Shown: one piece after another, positions 1 to 10,180 of the stretch | Position numbering within the stretch: the stretch's first letter is position 1 | Layout: each line of letters opens with the position of its first letter | Assembly: GCF_900141715.1 (NCBI RefSeq) | Contig: NZ_FQYK01000005.1 | Location: forward strand, 1 to 64,000 | Length of the DNA: 64,000 bases | Origin: Algibacter luteus | Lineage (GTDB): Bacteria; Bacteroidota; Bacteroidia; Flavobacteriales; Flavobacteriaceae | Direction of reading: 5' to 3' | Program-made: the position numbers and the translations under genes | The notes under the pieces: generated by a model | Seen by the model: the letters and a program-made list of their open reading frames with translations, nothing else | Databases searched by the model: none | Told to the model about the DNA's origin: nothing

Positions 1-2142
1 ACGGGAAGTGATGTTAATTTGACTGCTTTAACCATAGGAAATTACAATTTTACATATACAATAACAGATGCAAACGGTTGTACAAATAGTTCAACTGTAA
101 CTATAATTGTTGAAGACGCACCAGAATCAGGTACAGCATTAACTCCAGTAGCTTTCTGTATTGCTGAAATAACTACAGGACAAACCTATGATTTATTCGA
201 CTTATTGTCAGATGAGGATCAATCAGGAACTTGGAATGACGATGATGGTTCAGGAGCCTTATCAGGAAATGTGGTAACCTTAGACGGATTAGCTGCAGGA
301 ACTTATAACTATACTTACGATGTCGCTGCCATTGGTACTTGTGATGATGTAAATGTTACAGTTTCAATAATTATTAATGATACATCTGCACCTAGCGCGA
401 CAACACCACAAGAATTTTGTGATACAGCTACAGTAGTAGATTTAGTAGCAACTGGAACTTCCATTCAATGGTATGACGCAATGACCGGTGGAAATCTTCT
501 GCCTGATACAACAGCTTTAGTAGATGGTCAAATGTATTATGCTACTCAAACAGATGCAACTACAGGTTGTGAGTCATCTTTGAGAACCGCAGTAATGGCA
601 ACAATATATCAATCGCCAGATGCAGGAGCGCCAAATGCTACTGCAATTGTATCTTGTAACGACAATAGTAACATTGATTTATTTACTGGTTTAGACGGGT
701 CTCAAGATTCAGGCGGAACTTGGAGTAATGATGATGGTGTAGGTACACTAGCAGGAAATGTTTTTGACGCTACGGGTGTTGCAGCCGGGACATACAGTTT
801 TACTTACTTAGTAACAGCTTCTGCACCTTGTTTAGATGATAGTGAAACAATTACAATTACAATAGAAGAACCTCTAAATGCTGGTTCAAACATTGATCCT
901 ACATTAGATATTTGTAGTAATGATGGAACTACCGACTTATTTACGCTTCTTGGAGGTGCTGATACTGGCGGTGTATGGTCTCCAGCATTAGCAAGTACAA
1001 CAGGAGTTTTTGACCCGTTAGTTGATTTAGATGGAACTTATACTTATACCTTAACTAACAGTTGTGGTACGTTTACAAATCAAGTGATTATAACAGTTAC
1101 ATTGGCGCCTAACGCAGGAGCAGATAATACGCTTACAATTTGCGCAGGTGATGATCCGACAGATTTATTTGATTTATTAGGAACCGGAGCTCAAAGCGGA
1201 GGTGCTTGGTCGCCGGCTTTAACTAGCGGAACAGGTGTTTTTGATCCAGCGGTTGATGCTTCAGGAACATATGCCTATACCGTTACAGCAGTTGCACCCT
1301 GTTCGCCAGATTCAGTGGCAGAAATTGCGGTAACTGTAAATGATTCACCAACTATAATAGTGTTGGATCCAAATCCGGAATATTGTTTAGCGAATAACCC
1401 AACTGTGGCAGGCTTATCAATTAGTATTCGACCAACGGGTATAGTAAATTGGTATGATGATTTAGCATTAACAATACCAGTGTTATCTACGGATGCATTA
1501 ATTGATGGAGAAGATTATTATGCAACTCAAACCAATAGTACAGGTTGTGAATCATCAATTCCAGTTCAAATAATTCCAACGATAAATGATACACCAACAC
1601 CAACGTTAATCGATCCTTCAATTGAATATTGTATTAACGATGACCCAACTATTGAAACACTCTCATTAAATATAGTCGAATATGATAGTGCTCAAGATAA
1701 TTTGGCATGGTATGATGTTCAAACAGGAGGTGTTGCCATTGATAGTAATTCACTGTTAACAAATATAACGTACTATGTGGCATTAATTGATGCAACAACA
1801 GGATGTGAAAGTAGTGTACGTTTAATGGTTACTCCGGATTTAACGGCTTGTGGAAAAATAAGTCTTCCTGATGGATTCTCACCAAATGGTGATGGAACAA
1901 ATGATACGTATGAGGTGGACAATCTATCCATCCTATATCCAAATTTTGAGATTGAGATTTATAACAGAAATGGAAACATTGTTTATAAAGGAAATGCAAA
2001 CACACCACGTTTTGATGGTACATCTAATCAGGGCAGAATAGTTGCCAAAGGTGATTTACCAGTTGGAGTGTATTTCTACATTTTCAGATTTAATGATGGT
2101 GAAACTAAACCAGAACAAGGACGCTTATACTTAAGCAGATAA
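1..2142 (+). CDS. Ig-repeat surface protein with type IX secretion type B sorting domain (5' end missing)
   Basis: The reading frame is open from base 1, so the gene begins left of the window and only the last 713 residues are seen. They form a string of Ig/PKD-like beta modules rich in Gly, Thr, Asp and paired Cys. Recurrent phrases are GGxWSPAL, TGVFDP, GTYxYT and WYDxxTGG. The last ~95 residues carry SPNGDGTND and end GRLYLSR, the gliding-motility-associated type B C-terminal domain (TIGR04131 type) that targets proteins to the type IX system. The protein is therefore probably a cell-surface adhesin exported by the SprA pathway. A PorP/SprF gene follows after 27 bp and an OmpA-family gene after that, the arrangement known for SprB-SprF. 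Whether it is SprB itself or a paralogue cannot be decided from the C-terminus. Confidence 0.9.
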   Translation, partial: TGSDVNLTALTIGNYNFTYTITDANGCTNSSTVTIIVEDAPESGTALTPVAFCIAEITTGQTYDLFDLLSDEDQSGTWNDDDGSGALSGNVVTLDGLAAGTYNYTYDVAAIGTCDDVNVTVSIIINDTSAPSATTPQEFCDTATVVDLVATGTSIQWYDAMTGGNLLPDTTALVDGQMYYATQTDATTGCESSLRTAVMATIYQSPDAGAPNATAIVSCNDNSNIDLFTGLDGSQDSGGTWSNDDGVGTLAGNVFDATGVAAGTYSFTYLVTASAPCLDDSETITITIEEPLNAGSNIDPTLDICSNDGTTDLFTLLGGADTGGVWSPALASTTGVFDPLVDLDGTYTYTLTNSCGTFTNQVIITVTLAPNAGADNTLTICAGDDPTDLFDLLGTGAQSGGAWSPALTSGTGVFDPAVDASGTYAYTVTAVAPCSPDSVAEIAVTVNDSPTIIVLDPNPEYCLANNPTVAGLSISIRPTGIVNWYDDLALTIPVLSTDALIDGEDYYATQTNSTGCESSIPVQIIPTINDTPTPTLIDPSIEYCINDDPTIETLSLNIVEYDSAQDNLAWYDVQTGGVAIDSNSLLTNITYYVALIDATTGCESSVRLMVTPDLTACGKISLPDGFSPNGDGTNDTYEVDNLSILYPNFEIEIYNRNGNIVYKGNANTPRFDGTSNQGRIVAKGDLPVGVYFYIFRFNDGETKPEQGRLYLSR

Positions 2143-2169
2143 TTTATAGATAAAGCAAAATTTAAGAAC

Positions 2170-3126
2170 ATGAAAAATTTAAAAATATATCATAAAATAG
2201 CTGCTTTGTTAAGTATAATCATACTGTCTTTTCAAAGTCATGCACAACAAGATCCTCAATTTACACAATACATGTACAATATGAGTGTCATTAATCCAGC
2301 TTACGCGACTGCGGAAGAAGGGATATTAAACTTAGGAGGATTGTATAGAACACAATGGGTAGGATTAGAAGGCGCCCCAAAAACAGGAAGCTTTTTTGCC
2401 CATACCCCTATCAACGATAAAATAGAAATGGGAATTTCTTTCACCAATGATAATATTGGAGACGTTGTCAATGAAAACAACATATACGCAGATGTTGCAT
2501 ATGTTTTACCAGTTGGTATTGAAACTAAAATTTCCTTTGGTGTAAAAGCTGGAGTTACGCTTTTTGATACTAATTTCAACGGATTTCAATTACAATCAGG
2601 AGGATCAAATACCGATCAAGCTTTTGATGAAAACATAAGTAAAGCTTTTCCGAATATAGGAATTGGGGCATTCTTTTTTACCGACAACTATTATTTCGGG
2701 TTGTCGGCTCCCAATATGCTTTCAACAAAACATCTTGAGAATGAAAACGGTATAAAAGCAACTGGTGTGCAAAATGTACACTACTTTTTAACTGGAGGTT
2801 ACGTTTTCGATATAGACGACAATGTTAAACTAAAACCTGCATTTATGGCAAGAGGTGTTAAAGGCGCTCCTTTAGCTGTTGATATTACAGCCAACGTGTT
2901 AATTAACGAAAAGCTAGAAGCTGGCTTAGGTTACCGTTTGGATGATGCTATAAGTGCATTAATAAATTTTAGAATAACTCAAGATTTAAGAATAGGCTAT
3001 GCTTACGATTACACCACAACCAACCTAGGAGATTACAATTCCGGGTCGCACGAAATATTTATTTTGTTCGATGTTGATTTATTCGGGTTTAAAGGTGGTT
3101 ACGATCGTTCACCCAGATTCTTCTAA
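2170..3126 (+). CDS. PorP/SprF family type IX secretion outer-membrane protein
   Basis: This 318-residue protein has a signal peptide ending near residue 25 (SHAQ) and then the family's typical start QDPQFTQYMYN. The rest alternates Gly and aromatic residues as in an outer-membrane beta-barrel, and contains a RTQW motif near residue 60. Family members, including SprF of Flavobacterium johnsoniae, are needed to export or anchor a partner type B sorted protein. The gene sits 27 bp behind the Ig-repeat protein with a type B sorting domain and 20 bp before the OmpA gene, so the three are probably one transcript. I infer that its cargo is the upstream adhesin. The ATG start is set by the signal peptide. 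Confidence 0.92.
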   Translation: MKNLKIYHKIAALLSIIILSFQSHAQQDPQFTQYMYNMSVINPAYATAEEGILNLGGLYRTQWVGLEGAPKTGSFFAHTPINDKIEMGISFTNDNIGDVVNENNIYADVAYVLPVGIETKISFGVKAGVTLFDTNFNGFQLQSGGSNTDQAFDENISKAFPNIGIGAFFFTDNYYFGLSAPNMLSTKHLENENGIKATGVQNVHYFLTGGYVFDIDDNVKLKPAFMARGVKGAPLAVDITANVLINEKLEAGLGYRLDDAISALINFRITQDLRIGYAYDYTTTNLGDYNSGSHEIFILFDVDLFGFKGGYDRSPRFF

Positions 3127-3146
3127 CTTAATAATAATTGGAAAAC

Positions 3147-5033
3147 ATGAAAAAATTTATATACATACTTGCAGGCCTTTTATTAGTTAGTGGAACGGCT
3201 ATGGCACAAAATAAAAATTTAAAGCGCGTAAACAAAATGTTCGAAATGAGAGCATATAAAGACGCTGCTGAAATTTATGAAACGAAAGAACGTAATCAAG
3301 AAGTACTTCAAAATTTAGCAGATTGTTACTATTATAATTCAAGTCTTCAAAAGGCTATTAAAACATACAGAGAACTATTTGTTGAATATGGAGATTCTAT
3401 CGATATTGAATATCACTTCAAGTTTGCTCAAGCTTTAAAAGGTGTAAAAGACTATAAAGAAGCCGATAAACATTTAAGACGTTACTACAATAAACCAGTA
3501 AACACATTGGCTTTTATTGAAGAAACCGATAAAACTACGCCGCATACGTTCAAATTAAAACAAATTGAAAACAAAAATTCTAGTAGCGATTTTGGGTTGT
3601 CATTTTATGGTGATGATAAAGTAGCATTTACATCAGCTAGGAATTCTGAAAATCCAGCTTACGCTTGGAATAATTTGCCATATCTTGATTTGTATAGCGC
3701 TACCATTAATAGTCAGAATATTTTAGAAGATATTCAACCATTTTCTGAAGCTATCAATACAAGTTCGCACGAGAGTAATGCTGTTATTTCTAAAGATGGA
3801 AAAACAATGTACTTCAATAGAACGAATACTGCGCGTAAAAAAACCGATGAGGAACGTATTGCGCACATTAAAATTTATAAGGCAGAATTAGTAGACGGCC
3901 AATGGACTAATGTTACACCATTGCCATTTACTTCAAACGCATATAGTACAGAGCATCCTGCGCTAAGTAAAGACGAAAAAACACTTTATTTTGCTAGTGA
4001 TATGCCTGGATCTTATGGCAGCTTTGATATATACAGAGTTACAATAAATGATGATGGTACTTACAGTGAACCAGAAAATTTAGGTGAGACTATCAATACA
4101 AAGCACAGAGAACAATTTCCATTTATAAGTGAATATAATGTACTTTATTTTTCATCTATAGGACATCAAGGATTTGGTGGATTAGACGTATTTAGAAGTA
4201 ATATGGTGAATAATACATTTGATAAACCAGTAAATTTAGGAAGCACCATCAATAGCAATTTAGACGATTTTGCCTATGTTGTTAGAGAAAAAACCAATAA
4301 AGGTTATGTGTCTTCAAACCGAACGGGTTACGATAGATTGTATGGATTTGCAAGAGAGCAAAACCCATTAACTATGTATCAAGTTGAAGGTATTGTTGAA
4401 GATTTAAATAGCAAAGAACTATTAGCAGGATCTTTAGTAACCTTATTTGATGAATCTGATACGGTAATACAAGACACTATAGTAGGTGACGATGCCTATT
4501 ATATTTTCAAAATAGAACCAAATAAAAAATATAAAGTTCGTGGCACAAGAAAAGCTTACATTCCTCAGGATGTTGAGTTTTCAACTGATAGTAAAGGGAA
4601 AGTGCAACATAATATCTATTTAAGTTTACAATCTTTTGCTGATGCAGAAGAGCGTGTAGAAGAAAAAGATGATGGAATCGTTCAAGTTGAATTAGATAAA
4701 ATTTACTTCGATTTTGATGAAGCCATTATTCGTGAAGATGCAGCTGTTACCCTAAATGTATTAGTTGATTTAATGAAGAAATATCCATCTATGGAAGTTG
4801 AGGTTTCTGCACATACCGATGCCCGCGGACCAGATGAATACAACTTAAATTTATCTAAAAAACGTGCCGCTTCTACGTTGGAATATCTTGTAAGTCAAGG
4901 TATAGAAAGAAACCGATTAAAAAGTATTGGTTACGGCGAAATGCAACCTTTAAACCAATGTGTTAAAGAGGGTATTTGCGACGATAGAGAATACGACATA
5001 AACAGACGTTGTGAGTTTACCATCTTAAATTAA
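3147..5033 (+). CDS. OmpA-family protein with TPR, PD40 repeats and a regulatory-like beta domain
   Basis: I chose the ATG at 3147 because it begins a clean signal peptide (MKKFIYILAG..AMAQ); a TTG nine bases upstream would add three residues. The 628-residue product has a TPR-like helical region (about 25-110), then WD40-like PD40 beta-propeller repeats (about 180-400, seen as LYFASDMPG, LYFSSIGHQG, GYVSSNRTG). A carboxypeptidase-regulatory-like beta sandwich follows (about 415-490). The C-terminal OmpA domain contains YFDFDEA, SAHTDARG and LSKKRA, which bind peptidoglycan. This architecture resembles PorE-like proteins of the type IX system and companions of PorP/SprF. It is last in the adhesin-PorP-OmpA group and is followed by a strong terminator. 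Confidence 0.9.
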   Translation: MKKFIYILAGLLLVSGTAMAQNKNLKRVNKMFEMRAYKDAAEIYETKERNQEVLQNLADCYYYNSSLQKAIKTYRELFVEYGDSIDIEYHFKFAQALKGVKDYKEADKHLRRYYNKPVNTLAFIEETDKTTPHTFKLKQIENKNSSSDFGLSFYGDDKVAFTSARNSENPAYAWNNLPYLDLYSATINSQNILEDIQPFSEAINTSSHESNAVISKDGKTMYFNRTNTARKKTDEERIAHIKIYKAELVDGQWTNVTPLPFTSNAYSTEHPALSKDEKTLYFASDMPGSYGSFDIYRVTINDDGTYSEPENLGETINTKHREQFPFISEYNVLYFSSIGHQGFGGLDVFRSNMVNNTFDKPVNLGSTINSNLDDFAYVVREKTNKGYVSSNRTGYDRLYGFAREQNPLTMYQVEGIVEDLNSKELLAGSLVTLFDESDTVIQDTIVGDDAYYIFKIEPNKKYKVRGTRKAYIPQDVEFSTDSKGKVQHNIYLSLQSFADAEERVEEKDDGIVQVELDKIYFDFDEAIIREDAAVTLNVLVDLMKKYPSMEVEVSAHTDARGPDEYNLNLSKKRAASTLEYLVSQGIERNRLKSIGYGEMQPLNQCVKEGICDDREYDINRRCEFTILN

Positions 5034-5060
5034 TCAACCAAAATAATCAACCAAATATTT

Positions 5061-5092
5061 AAAAAGCCTTTCTAAAACAGAAAGGCTTTTTG
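5061..5092 (+). terminator. Rho-independent terminator after the OmpA gene
   Basis: AAGCCTTTC and GAAAGGCTT form a perfect stem with a 7-base loop and are followed by a T run. It lies 27 bp after the OmpA-family stop codon and closes the surface-display operon. Confidence 0.9.
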
Positions 5093-5094
5093 TT

Positions 5095-5102
5095 TATATT
5101 TG
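5095..5102 (+). promoter_or_regulatory. Candidate -7 element upstream of ruvB
   Basis: TATATTTG matches the Bacteroidota -7 consensus TAnnTTTG. It lies immediately after the terminator and about 90 bp before the ruvB start. No convincing -33 TTG is visible at the usual spacing, so confidence is moderate. Confidence 0.5.
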
Positions 5103-5118
5103 CTTGTACTGACTTTTT

Positions 5119-5191
5119 TGTCATTCCGTATAGACGGAAATCTTTTTAAATTGAACCTAAATGTCACCTTGAGCGCAGTCGAAAGGTCTCA
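5119..5191. repeat. Two short REP-like repeat units in the ruvB leader
   Basis: Two units lie side by side. The first, GTCATTCCGTATAGACGGAA, contains the hairpin TTCCGT/ACGGAA. The second begins TGTCACCTTGAGCGCAGTCG and runs on with AAAGGTCTC. Both resemble short extragenic repeats common in Flavobacteriaceae. A degraded relative of the second unit lies at 6232-6258 and a relative of the first at 24518-24541. They end a few bases before the ruvB start codon. Confidence 0.6.
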
Positions 5192-5194
5192 AAC

Positions 5195-6217
5195 ATGAAC
5201 GAAAACCTAGATCCAACAGACGAGAATTTTTCACCAGAAGAATTAGATGTAGAAAGAAAGTTAAGACCATTATCATTTGACGATTTTACGGGTCAGGATC
5301 AAGTTTTGGAAAACCTTCAAATTTTTGTTCAAGCCGCAAACTTACGGACCGAAGCTTTAGATCATACGTTGTTTCATGGGCCTCCAGGTTTAGGAAAAAC
5401 AACACTAGCACATATTTTAGCCAATGAGCTTGAAGTTGGTATAAAAGTAACCTCTGGACCTGTTCTAGATAAGCCAGGGGATTTGGCAGGTTTATTAACT
5501 AATTTAGATGAACGTGATGTCTTGTTTATTGATGAAATTCATCGATTAAGTCCAATTGTAGAGGAGTATTTGTATTCCGCAATGGAAGATTACAAAATTG
5601 ATATCATGATTGAAACAGGACCTAATGCGCGAACCGTTCAAATCAATTTGAATCCGTTTACATTAGTTGGTGCTACAACGCGTTCAGGATTGTTAACCGC
5701 ACCAATGCGTGCACGTTTTGGAATTCAAAGCAGACTTCAATATTATAAAACCGATTTACTTACAACTATTGTACAACGAAGCGCCTTGATATTAGAGGTC
5801 CCAATTTCTATGGAAGCAGCGGTTGAAATTGCAGGCAGAAGTAGAGGAACACCAAGAATAGCTAATGCATTATTACGACGTGTTAGAGATTTTGCTCAAA
5901 TAAAAGGTAATGGTTCTATCGATATTAAAATAGCCAAATATGCATTAGAAGCCTTAAATGTTGATGCCCATGGTTTAGATGAAATGGATAATAAAATTTT
6001 AACTACTATCATTGATAAGTTTAAAGGTGGACCAGTAGGTATAACAACCATAGCCACAGCTGTAAGCGAAAGCCCTGAAACAATTGAAGAGGTTTACGAA
6101 CCGTTTTTAATACAACAAGGATTTATTATGCGAACACCACGAGGTCGAGAAGTTACAGAACAAGCTTATAAACACTTAGGCAAAACTAAAGGGCCTGTTC
6201 AAGGGGGCTTGTTTTAA
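5195..6217 (+). CDS. ruvB: Holliday junction branch migration ATPase RuvB
   Basis: The 340 residues match the usual RuvB length. The order is an N-terminal [11 protein letters not shown] motif, Walker [10 protein letters not shown], Walker [10 protein letters not shown], sensor GATTRSGLL, arginine-finger region [11 protein letters not shown], and a C-terminal winged helix ([13 protein letters not shown]). RuvB is the hexameric motor that drives Holliday junction migration with RuvA; ruvA lies about 3.4 kb downstream on the same strand instead of adjacent, with queG and maeB between. The ATG follows the repeat-bearing leader. The C-terminal wing includes the DNA-binding arginine segment. Identification is secure. 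Confidence 0.98.
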   Translation: MNENLDPTDENFSPEELDVERKLRPLSFDDFTGQDQVLENLQIFVQAANLRTEALDHTLFHGPPGLGKTTLAHILANELEVGIKVTSGPVLDKPGDLAGLLTNLDERDVLFIDEIHRLSPIVEEYLYSAMEDYKIDIMIETGPNARTVQINLNPFTLVGATTRSGLLTAPMRARFGIQSRLQYYKTDLLTTIVQRSALILEVPISMEAAVEIAGRSRGTPRIANALLRRVRDFAQIKGNGSIDIKIAKYALEALNVDAHGLDEMDNKILTTIIDKFKGGPVGITTIATAVSESPETIEEVYEPFLIQQGFIMRTPRGREVTEQAYKHLGKTKGPVQGGLF

Positions 6218-6231
6218 TTTCATTTTAGTTA

Positions 6232-6258
6232 TGAAGTCAGACTGATTGCAGTCGAAGT
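6232..6258. repeat. Degraded REP-like repeat between ruvB and queG
   Basis: GTCAGACTGATTGCAGTCGA shares the ending GCAGTCGAA with the repeat at 5162-5188 and sits in the short ruvB-queG gap. It probably belongs to the same dispersed family but is degraded. Confidence 0.45.
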
Positions 6259-6269
6259 CCAAAACATTA

Positions 6270-7193
6270 ATGAATTCGAAATCAAAATACACAGAGCTTA
6301 TTAAAACCGAAGCAAAACGCCTCGGTTTTTTGTCTTGTGGCGTTAGTAAAGCAGAATTTTTAGAAGCAGAAGCACCTCGTTTAGAAAAATGGCTCAATAA
6401 CCAAATGCACGGAGAAATGCATTATATGGAAAACCATTTTGATAAACGCTTAGACCCTACGAAGCTTGTTGAGGGTTCAAAAAGTGTTATTTCATTGTTA
6501 TTAAACTACTATCCTTCAGAAGAGCAAAATAAAAATAGTTTCAAAATTTCTAAATACGCCTACGGAACAGATTATCATTTCGTAATAAAAGACAAGCTAA
6601 AATCATTATTACATGTTATTCAAGATGAAATAGGAGACGTTCATGGTCGCGCTTTTGTTGATTCAGCTCCGGTTCTAGATAAAGCTTGGGCGGCAAAATC
6701 GGGATTAGGTTGGATAGGGAAACACAGTAATTTATTAACCCAACAAGTGGGTTCATTTTATTTTATTGCAGAATTAATTATCGATTTAGAGTTGGAATAT
6801 GATACAGTTACAACAGACCATTGTGGTTCCTGTACCGCCTGTATTGATGCATGCCCAACGGAAGCTATCACCGAGCCTTTTGTGGTAGATGGTAGCAAAT
6901 GTATTTCATATTTCACCATCGAATTAAAAGAAAATATCCCAACAGAATTTAAAGGTAAAATGGACGATTGGATGTTTGGCTGTGATGTTTGTCAAGATGT
7001 TTGCCCATGGAATCGATTTTCAAAATCGCATAAGGAGCCGCTTTTCAATCCACATCCAGAATTACTTTCTATGTCAAAAAAGGAATGGGAAGAAATAACT
7101 GAAGAAACTTTTCAAAAAGTATTTAAAAATTCAGCAGTAAAACGCACAAAATTTTCGGGTTTAAAAAGAAACATCAATTTTTTAAAAGATTAG
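6270..7193 (+). CDS. queG: Epoxyqueuosine reductase QueG
   Basis: I chose the ATG at 6270, giving 307 residues starting [10 protein letters not shown]; a TTG 24 bases upstream lies in the repeat. The protein carries two ferredoxin-type [4Fe-4S] motifs, [12 protein letters not shown] near residue 190 and [11 protein letters not shown] near residue 240, plus the conserved [11 protein letters not shown] and [12 protein letters not shown] segments of the cobalamin-binding N-terminal half. QueG reduces epoxyqueuosine to queuosine at position 34 of GUN tRNAs and uses cobalamin. It sits 52 bp after ruvB in the same direction. A queuosine-precursor transporter gene is present at 59527-60231, which fits a functional Q pathway. 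Confidence 0.96.
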   Translation: MNSKSKYTELIKTEAKRLGFLSCGVSKAEFLEAEAPRLEKWLNNQMHGEMHYMENHFDKRLDPTKLVEGSKSVISLLLNYYPSEEQNKNSFKISKYAYGTDYHFVIKDKLKSLLHVIQDEIGDVHGRAFVDSAPVLDKAWAAKSGLGWIGKHSNLLTQQVGSFYFIAELIIDLELEYDTVTTDHCGSCTACIDACPTEAITEPFVVDGSKCISYFTIELKENIPTEFKGKMDDWMFGCDVCQDVCPWNRFSKSHKEPLFNPHPELLSMSKKEWEEITEETFQKVFKNSAVKRTKFSGLKRNINFLKD

Positions 7194-7214
7194 GAGTTTC
7201 CTTAATAGGATTGT

Positions 7215-7222
7215 TATCTTTG
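7215..7222 (+). promoter_or_regulatory. -7 promoter element of maeB
   Basis: TATCTTTG matches TAnnTTTG exactly and lies 23 bp before the maeB ATG, in the 52-bp gap after queG. It suggests that maeB has its own promoter. Confidence 0.6.
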
Positions 7223-7245
7223 TCCGTTAGTTAATTAATCATATT

Positions 7246-9543
7246 ATGAGCGAAGAAAGCAAACGAAGAGAGGCCCTTATATACCACGCAAAACCCACTC
7301 CAGGTAAGATAAAAGTAGTACCAACAAAAAAATATGCGACCCAACGAGACTTATCGTTAGCATATTCCCCTGGTGTTGCAGAACCATGTTTAGAGATTGA
7401 AAAAGATAAAGAAACGGTTTATAAATATACTGCTAAAGGAAATTTAGTAGCTGTAATTTCAAACGGAACAGCAGTTTTAGGATTAGGAAATATTGGTCCA
7501 GAAGCCTCAAAACCAGTGATGGAAGGAAAAGGCTTATTATTCAAAATCTTCGCTGATATTGATGTTTTTGATATTGAGGTAGATACCGAAAATATTGAAG
7601 AATTTATTCAAACCGTAAAAAATATTGCGCCAACTTTTGGAGGTATTAATCTTGAAGACATCAAAGCTCCCGAAGCGTTTGAAATAGAACGACGTTTAAA
7701 AGAAGAACTGGATATTCCAGTAATGCATGACGATCAGCACGGAACGGCAATTATTTCAGCAGCAGCGTTAATAAATGCTGTAGAATTAGCTGACAAAAAA
7801 ATAGAAGAAGTACAAATAGTGATTAGTGGTGCCGGAGCAGCAGCTATATCGTGTTCTCGATTATATCAAGCATGTGGCGCTAAACGCGAAAACATGGTAA
7901 TGCTAGATAGCAAAGGAGTTATAAGAGATGATAGAGATAATTTAACTTCAGAAAAAGCTGAATTCGCAACACACAGAAAAATAGATACACTTGATGAAGC
8001 TATGAAGGATGCCGATGTTTTTATTGGGCTTTCTATGGCGGATATTGTATCTCCTGAAATGTTACTTGCAATGGCTAAAAACCCTATTGTTTTTGCCATG
8101 GCAAATCCAAATCCTGAAATAAAGTACGATTTAGCGGTTGCAACAAGAAAGGATATTATTATGGCTACAGGCCGTAGCGATCATCCTAATCAGGTAAATA
8201 ATGTTTTAGGTTTTCCTTTTATTTTTAGAGGTGCTCTAGATGTTCGTGCTACTAAGATTAACGAGGACATGAAAATGGCGGCGGTTAAAGCATTAGCAAG
8301 ATTAGCAAAAGAACCAGTACCTGAGCAAGTTAATATTGCTTATGGGGAAACTCGATTAACTTTTGGTAAAGACTATATCATTCCAAAACCATTTGACCCA
8401 CGTTTAATTGCTGAAGTTCCTCCAGCCGTTGCTAAAGCAGCTATTGAGAGTGGTGTTGCCAAAAAACCAATTAAAGACTGGGGAAAATATACCGATTCAT
8501 TATTAGAGCGATTAGGTTCTGATAATAAACTTGTAAGACTACTTTTAAATAGAGCAAAAATAAACCCGAAACGTGTTGTATTTGCTGAAGCCGACCAATT
8601 AGATGTATTAAAAGCGGCACAAATAGTTTATGAAGAAGGAATAGCAATACCAATTTTGTTGGGTAGAAAAGAAACTATCGAAGCTTTAATGAAAGAAATT
8701 GAGTTTGAAGACGATATAGCTATAATTGACCCAAAAACAGAGGAAGAAAATCCAAGAAAAGATAAGTATGCTAAAGTATATTGGGAACAACGTAAGCGTA
8801 GAGGAGTAACTTATTATTCCGCACAGCGTTTAATGAGAGAGCGAAATTATTTTGCAGCTATGATGGTTAATGAAGGAGATGCTGATGCTGTAATTTCTGG
8901 GTATTCTCGAAATTATCCAACGGTAGTTAAACCAATGTTAGAACTTATAGGAATGGCTGATGGTGTTAGTAAAATAGCTACGACTAATATTATGATGACA
9001 AAAAGAGGTCCAATATTTTTGAGTGACACCTCTATTAATATTGATCCAGATGCTAAAACTTTAGCTAAAATTGCTCAAATGACCTCGTCGGTTATTAAAC
9101 TTTTTGGCTTAAATCCTGTAATGGCAATGGTTTCTTATTCAAATTTCGGTTCGTCAATAAACGATAGAGCTACTAAAGTTCGAGAAGCCGTATCTTACCT
9201 TCATCGACACTATCCAGATATGGATGTTGATGGTGAATTACAAACCGATTTTGCATTAAATGATGAAATGCTTCGCGAACGTTTTCCATTTTCAAAATTA
9301 GTAGGGAAAAAGGTAAATGCTTTAATATTTCCTAATCTGGACGCGGCAAATATTACTTATAAATTATTAAAAGAATTGCATGAAGCCGATTCAATAGGGC
9401 CTATTATGATGGGTATGAAAAAACCAGTGCATATTTTGCAATTAGGGGCAAGTGTAGATGAAATAGTAAATATGACTGCAATTGCGGTTGTGGATGCGCA
9501 GCAAAAAGAAAAAAGAGATTTAGAAAATGCCAAAAGCAAATAA
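7246..9543 (+). CDS. maeB: NADP-dependent malic enzyme fused to a phosphotransacetylase-like domain
   Basis: The 765-residue, two-domain architecture is the MaeB type. The malic enzyme half (about 1-430) contains [18 protein letters not shown] and the nucleotide-binding [10 protein letters not shown]. The C-terminal half (about 435-765) is homologous to phosphate acetyltransferase, with SDTSINIDP and [14 protein letters not shown], but in MaeB proteins it serves as a regulatory, acetyl-CoA-sensing domain. The enzyme converts malate to pyruvate and CO2 while making NADPH, in the cytoplasm. A -7 element lies directly upstream, and ruvA follows after 49 bp. The length is normal and no key residue is obviously lost. 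Confidence 0.96.
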   Translation: MSEESKRREALIYHAKPTPGKIKVVPTKKYATQRDLSLAYSPGVAEPCLEIEKDKETVYKYTAKGNLVAVISNGTAVLGLGNIGPEASKPVMEGKGLLFKIFADIDVFDIEVDTENIEEFIQTVKNIAPTFGGINLEDIKAPEAFEIERRLKEELDIPVMHDDQHGTAIISAAALINAVELADKKIEEVQIVISGAGAAAISCSRLYQACGAKRENMVMLDSKGVIRDDRDNLTSEKAEFATHRKIDTLDEAMKDADVFIGLSMADIVSPEMLLAMAKNPIVFAMANPNPEIKYDLAVATRKDIIMATGRSDHPNQVNNVLGFPFIFRGALDVRATKINEDMKMAAVKALARLAKEPVPEQVNIAYGETRLTFGKDYIIPKPFDPRLIAEVPPAVAKAAIESGVAKKPIKDWGKYTDSLLERLGSDNKLVRLLLNRAKINPKRVVFAEADQLDVLKAAQIVYEEGIAIPILLGRKETIEALMKEIEFEDDIAIIDPKTEEENPRKDKYAKVYWEQRKRRGVTYYSAQRLMRERNYFAAMMVNEGDADAVISGYSRNYPTVVKPMLELIGMADGVSKIATTNIMMTKRGPIFLSDTSINIDPDAKTLAKIAQMTSSVIKLFGLNPVMAMVSYSNFGSSINDRATKVREAVSYLHRHYPDMDVDGELQTDFALNDEMLRERFPFSKLVGKKVNALIFPNLDAANITYKLLKELHEADSIGPIMMGMKKPVHILQLGASVDEIVNMTAIAVVDAQQKEKRDLENAKSK

Positions 9544-9592
9544 TCCTAATGTAAATAATTTTATTACATTTGAGGGTTAAGGATAACAATTC

Positions 9593-10174
9593 ATGATAAC
9601 ACATATTCAAGGGAAACTTACCGAAAAAAATCCAACTCATGTTGTTATAGAATGTAATGGTGTTGGGTATATGTTAAATATTTCATTGCATACATTTTCT
9701 CAAATTCCTAATCAAGAGCATTTAAAATTATTCACACATCTTCAAGTTAAAGAAGATTCTCATACACTTTATGGGTTTTCATCATTAGCAGAACGCGAAA
9801 TTTTTAGACTTTTAATATCTGTAAGTGGCATTGGTTCAAGTATAGCACGAACCATGTTGTCATCTTTAACGCCAAAACAAGTTAGGGAGGGTATAGCTAC
9901 TGGCGATGTGGCATTAATTCAATCTATAAAAGGTATTGGAGCCAAAACTGCACAACGTGTTATTATTGATTTAAAAGATAAAATTTTAAAGATTTACGAT
10001 ATTGATGAAGTTTCTGTTTCTAAAGGCAATACCAACAAAGATGAAGCGTTATCTGCTTTAGAAGTGCTTGGTTTTGTGAAAAAGCAGGCAGAACGCGTTG
10101 TGGATAAAATTATGGTAAGCCAACCTGATGCTGATGTTGAAACGATTATAAAACAAGCCTTAAAAAATTTATAA
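9593..10174 (+). CDS. ruvA: Holliday junction binding protein RuvA
   Basis: The 193-residue product has an N-terminal OB fold (about 1-62), two helix-hairpin-helix motifs (VSGIGSSIARTML and IKGIGAKTAQRVI), and a C-terminal helical domain III (about 145-193) that contacts RuvB. RuvA tetramers hold the four-way junction while RuvB pulls DNA through. The stop codon is 6 bp before the TTG start of sprA, so ruvA and sprA are very likely cotranscribed. This linkage of ruvA to sprA is common in flavobacteria. Confidence 0.97.
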   Translation: MITHIQGKLTEKNPTHVVIECNGVGYMLNISLHTFSQIPNQEHLKLFTHLQVKEDSHTLYGFSSLAEREIFRLLISVSGIGSSIARTMLSSLTPKQVREGIATGDVALIQSIKGIGAKTAQRVIIDLKDKILKIYDIDEVSVSKGNTNKDEALSALEVLGFVKKQAERVVDKIMVSQPDADVETIIKQALKNL

Positions 10175-10180
10175 TATATT

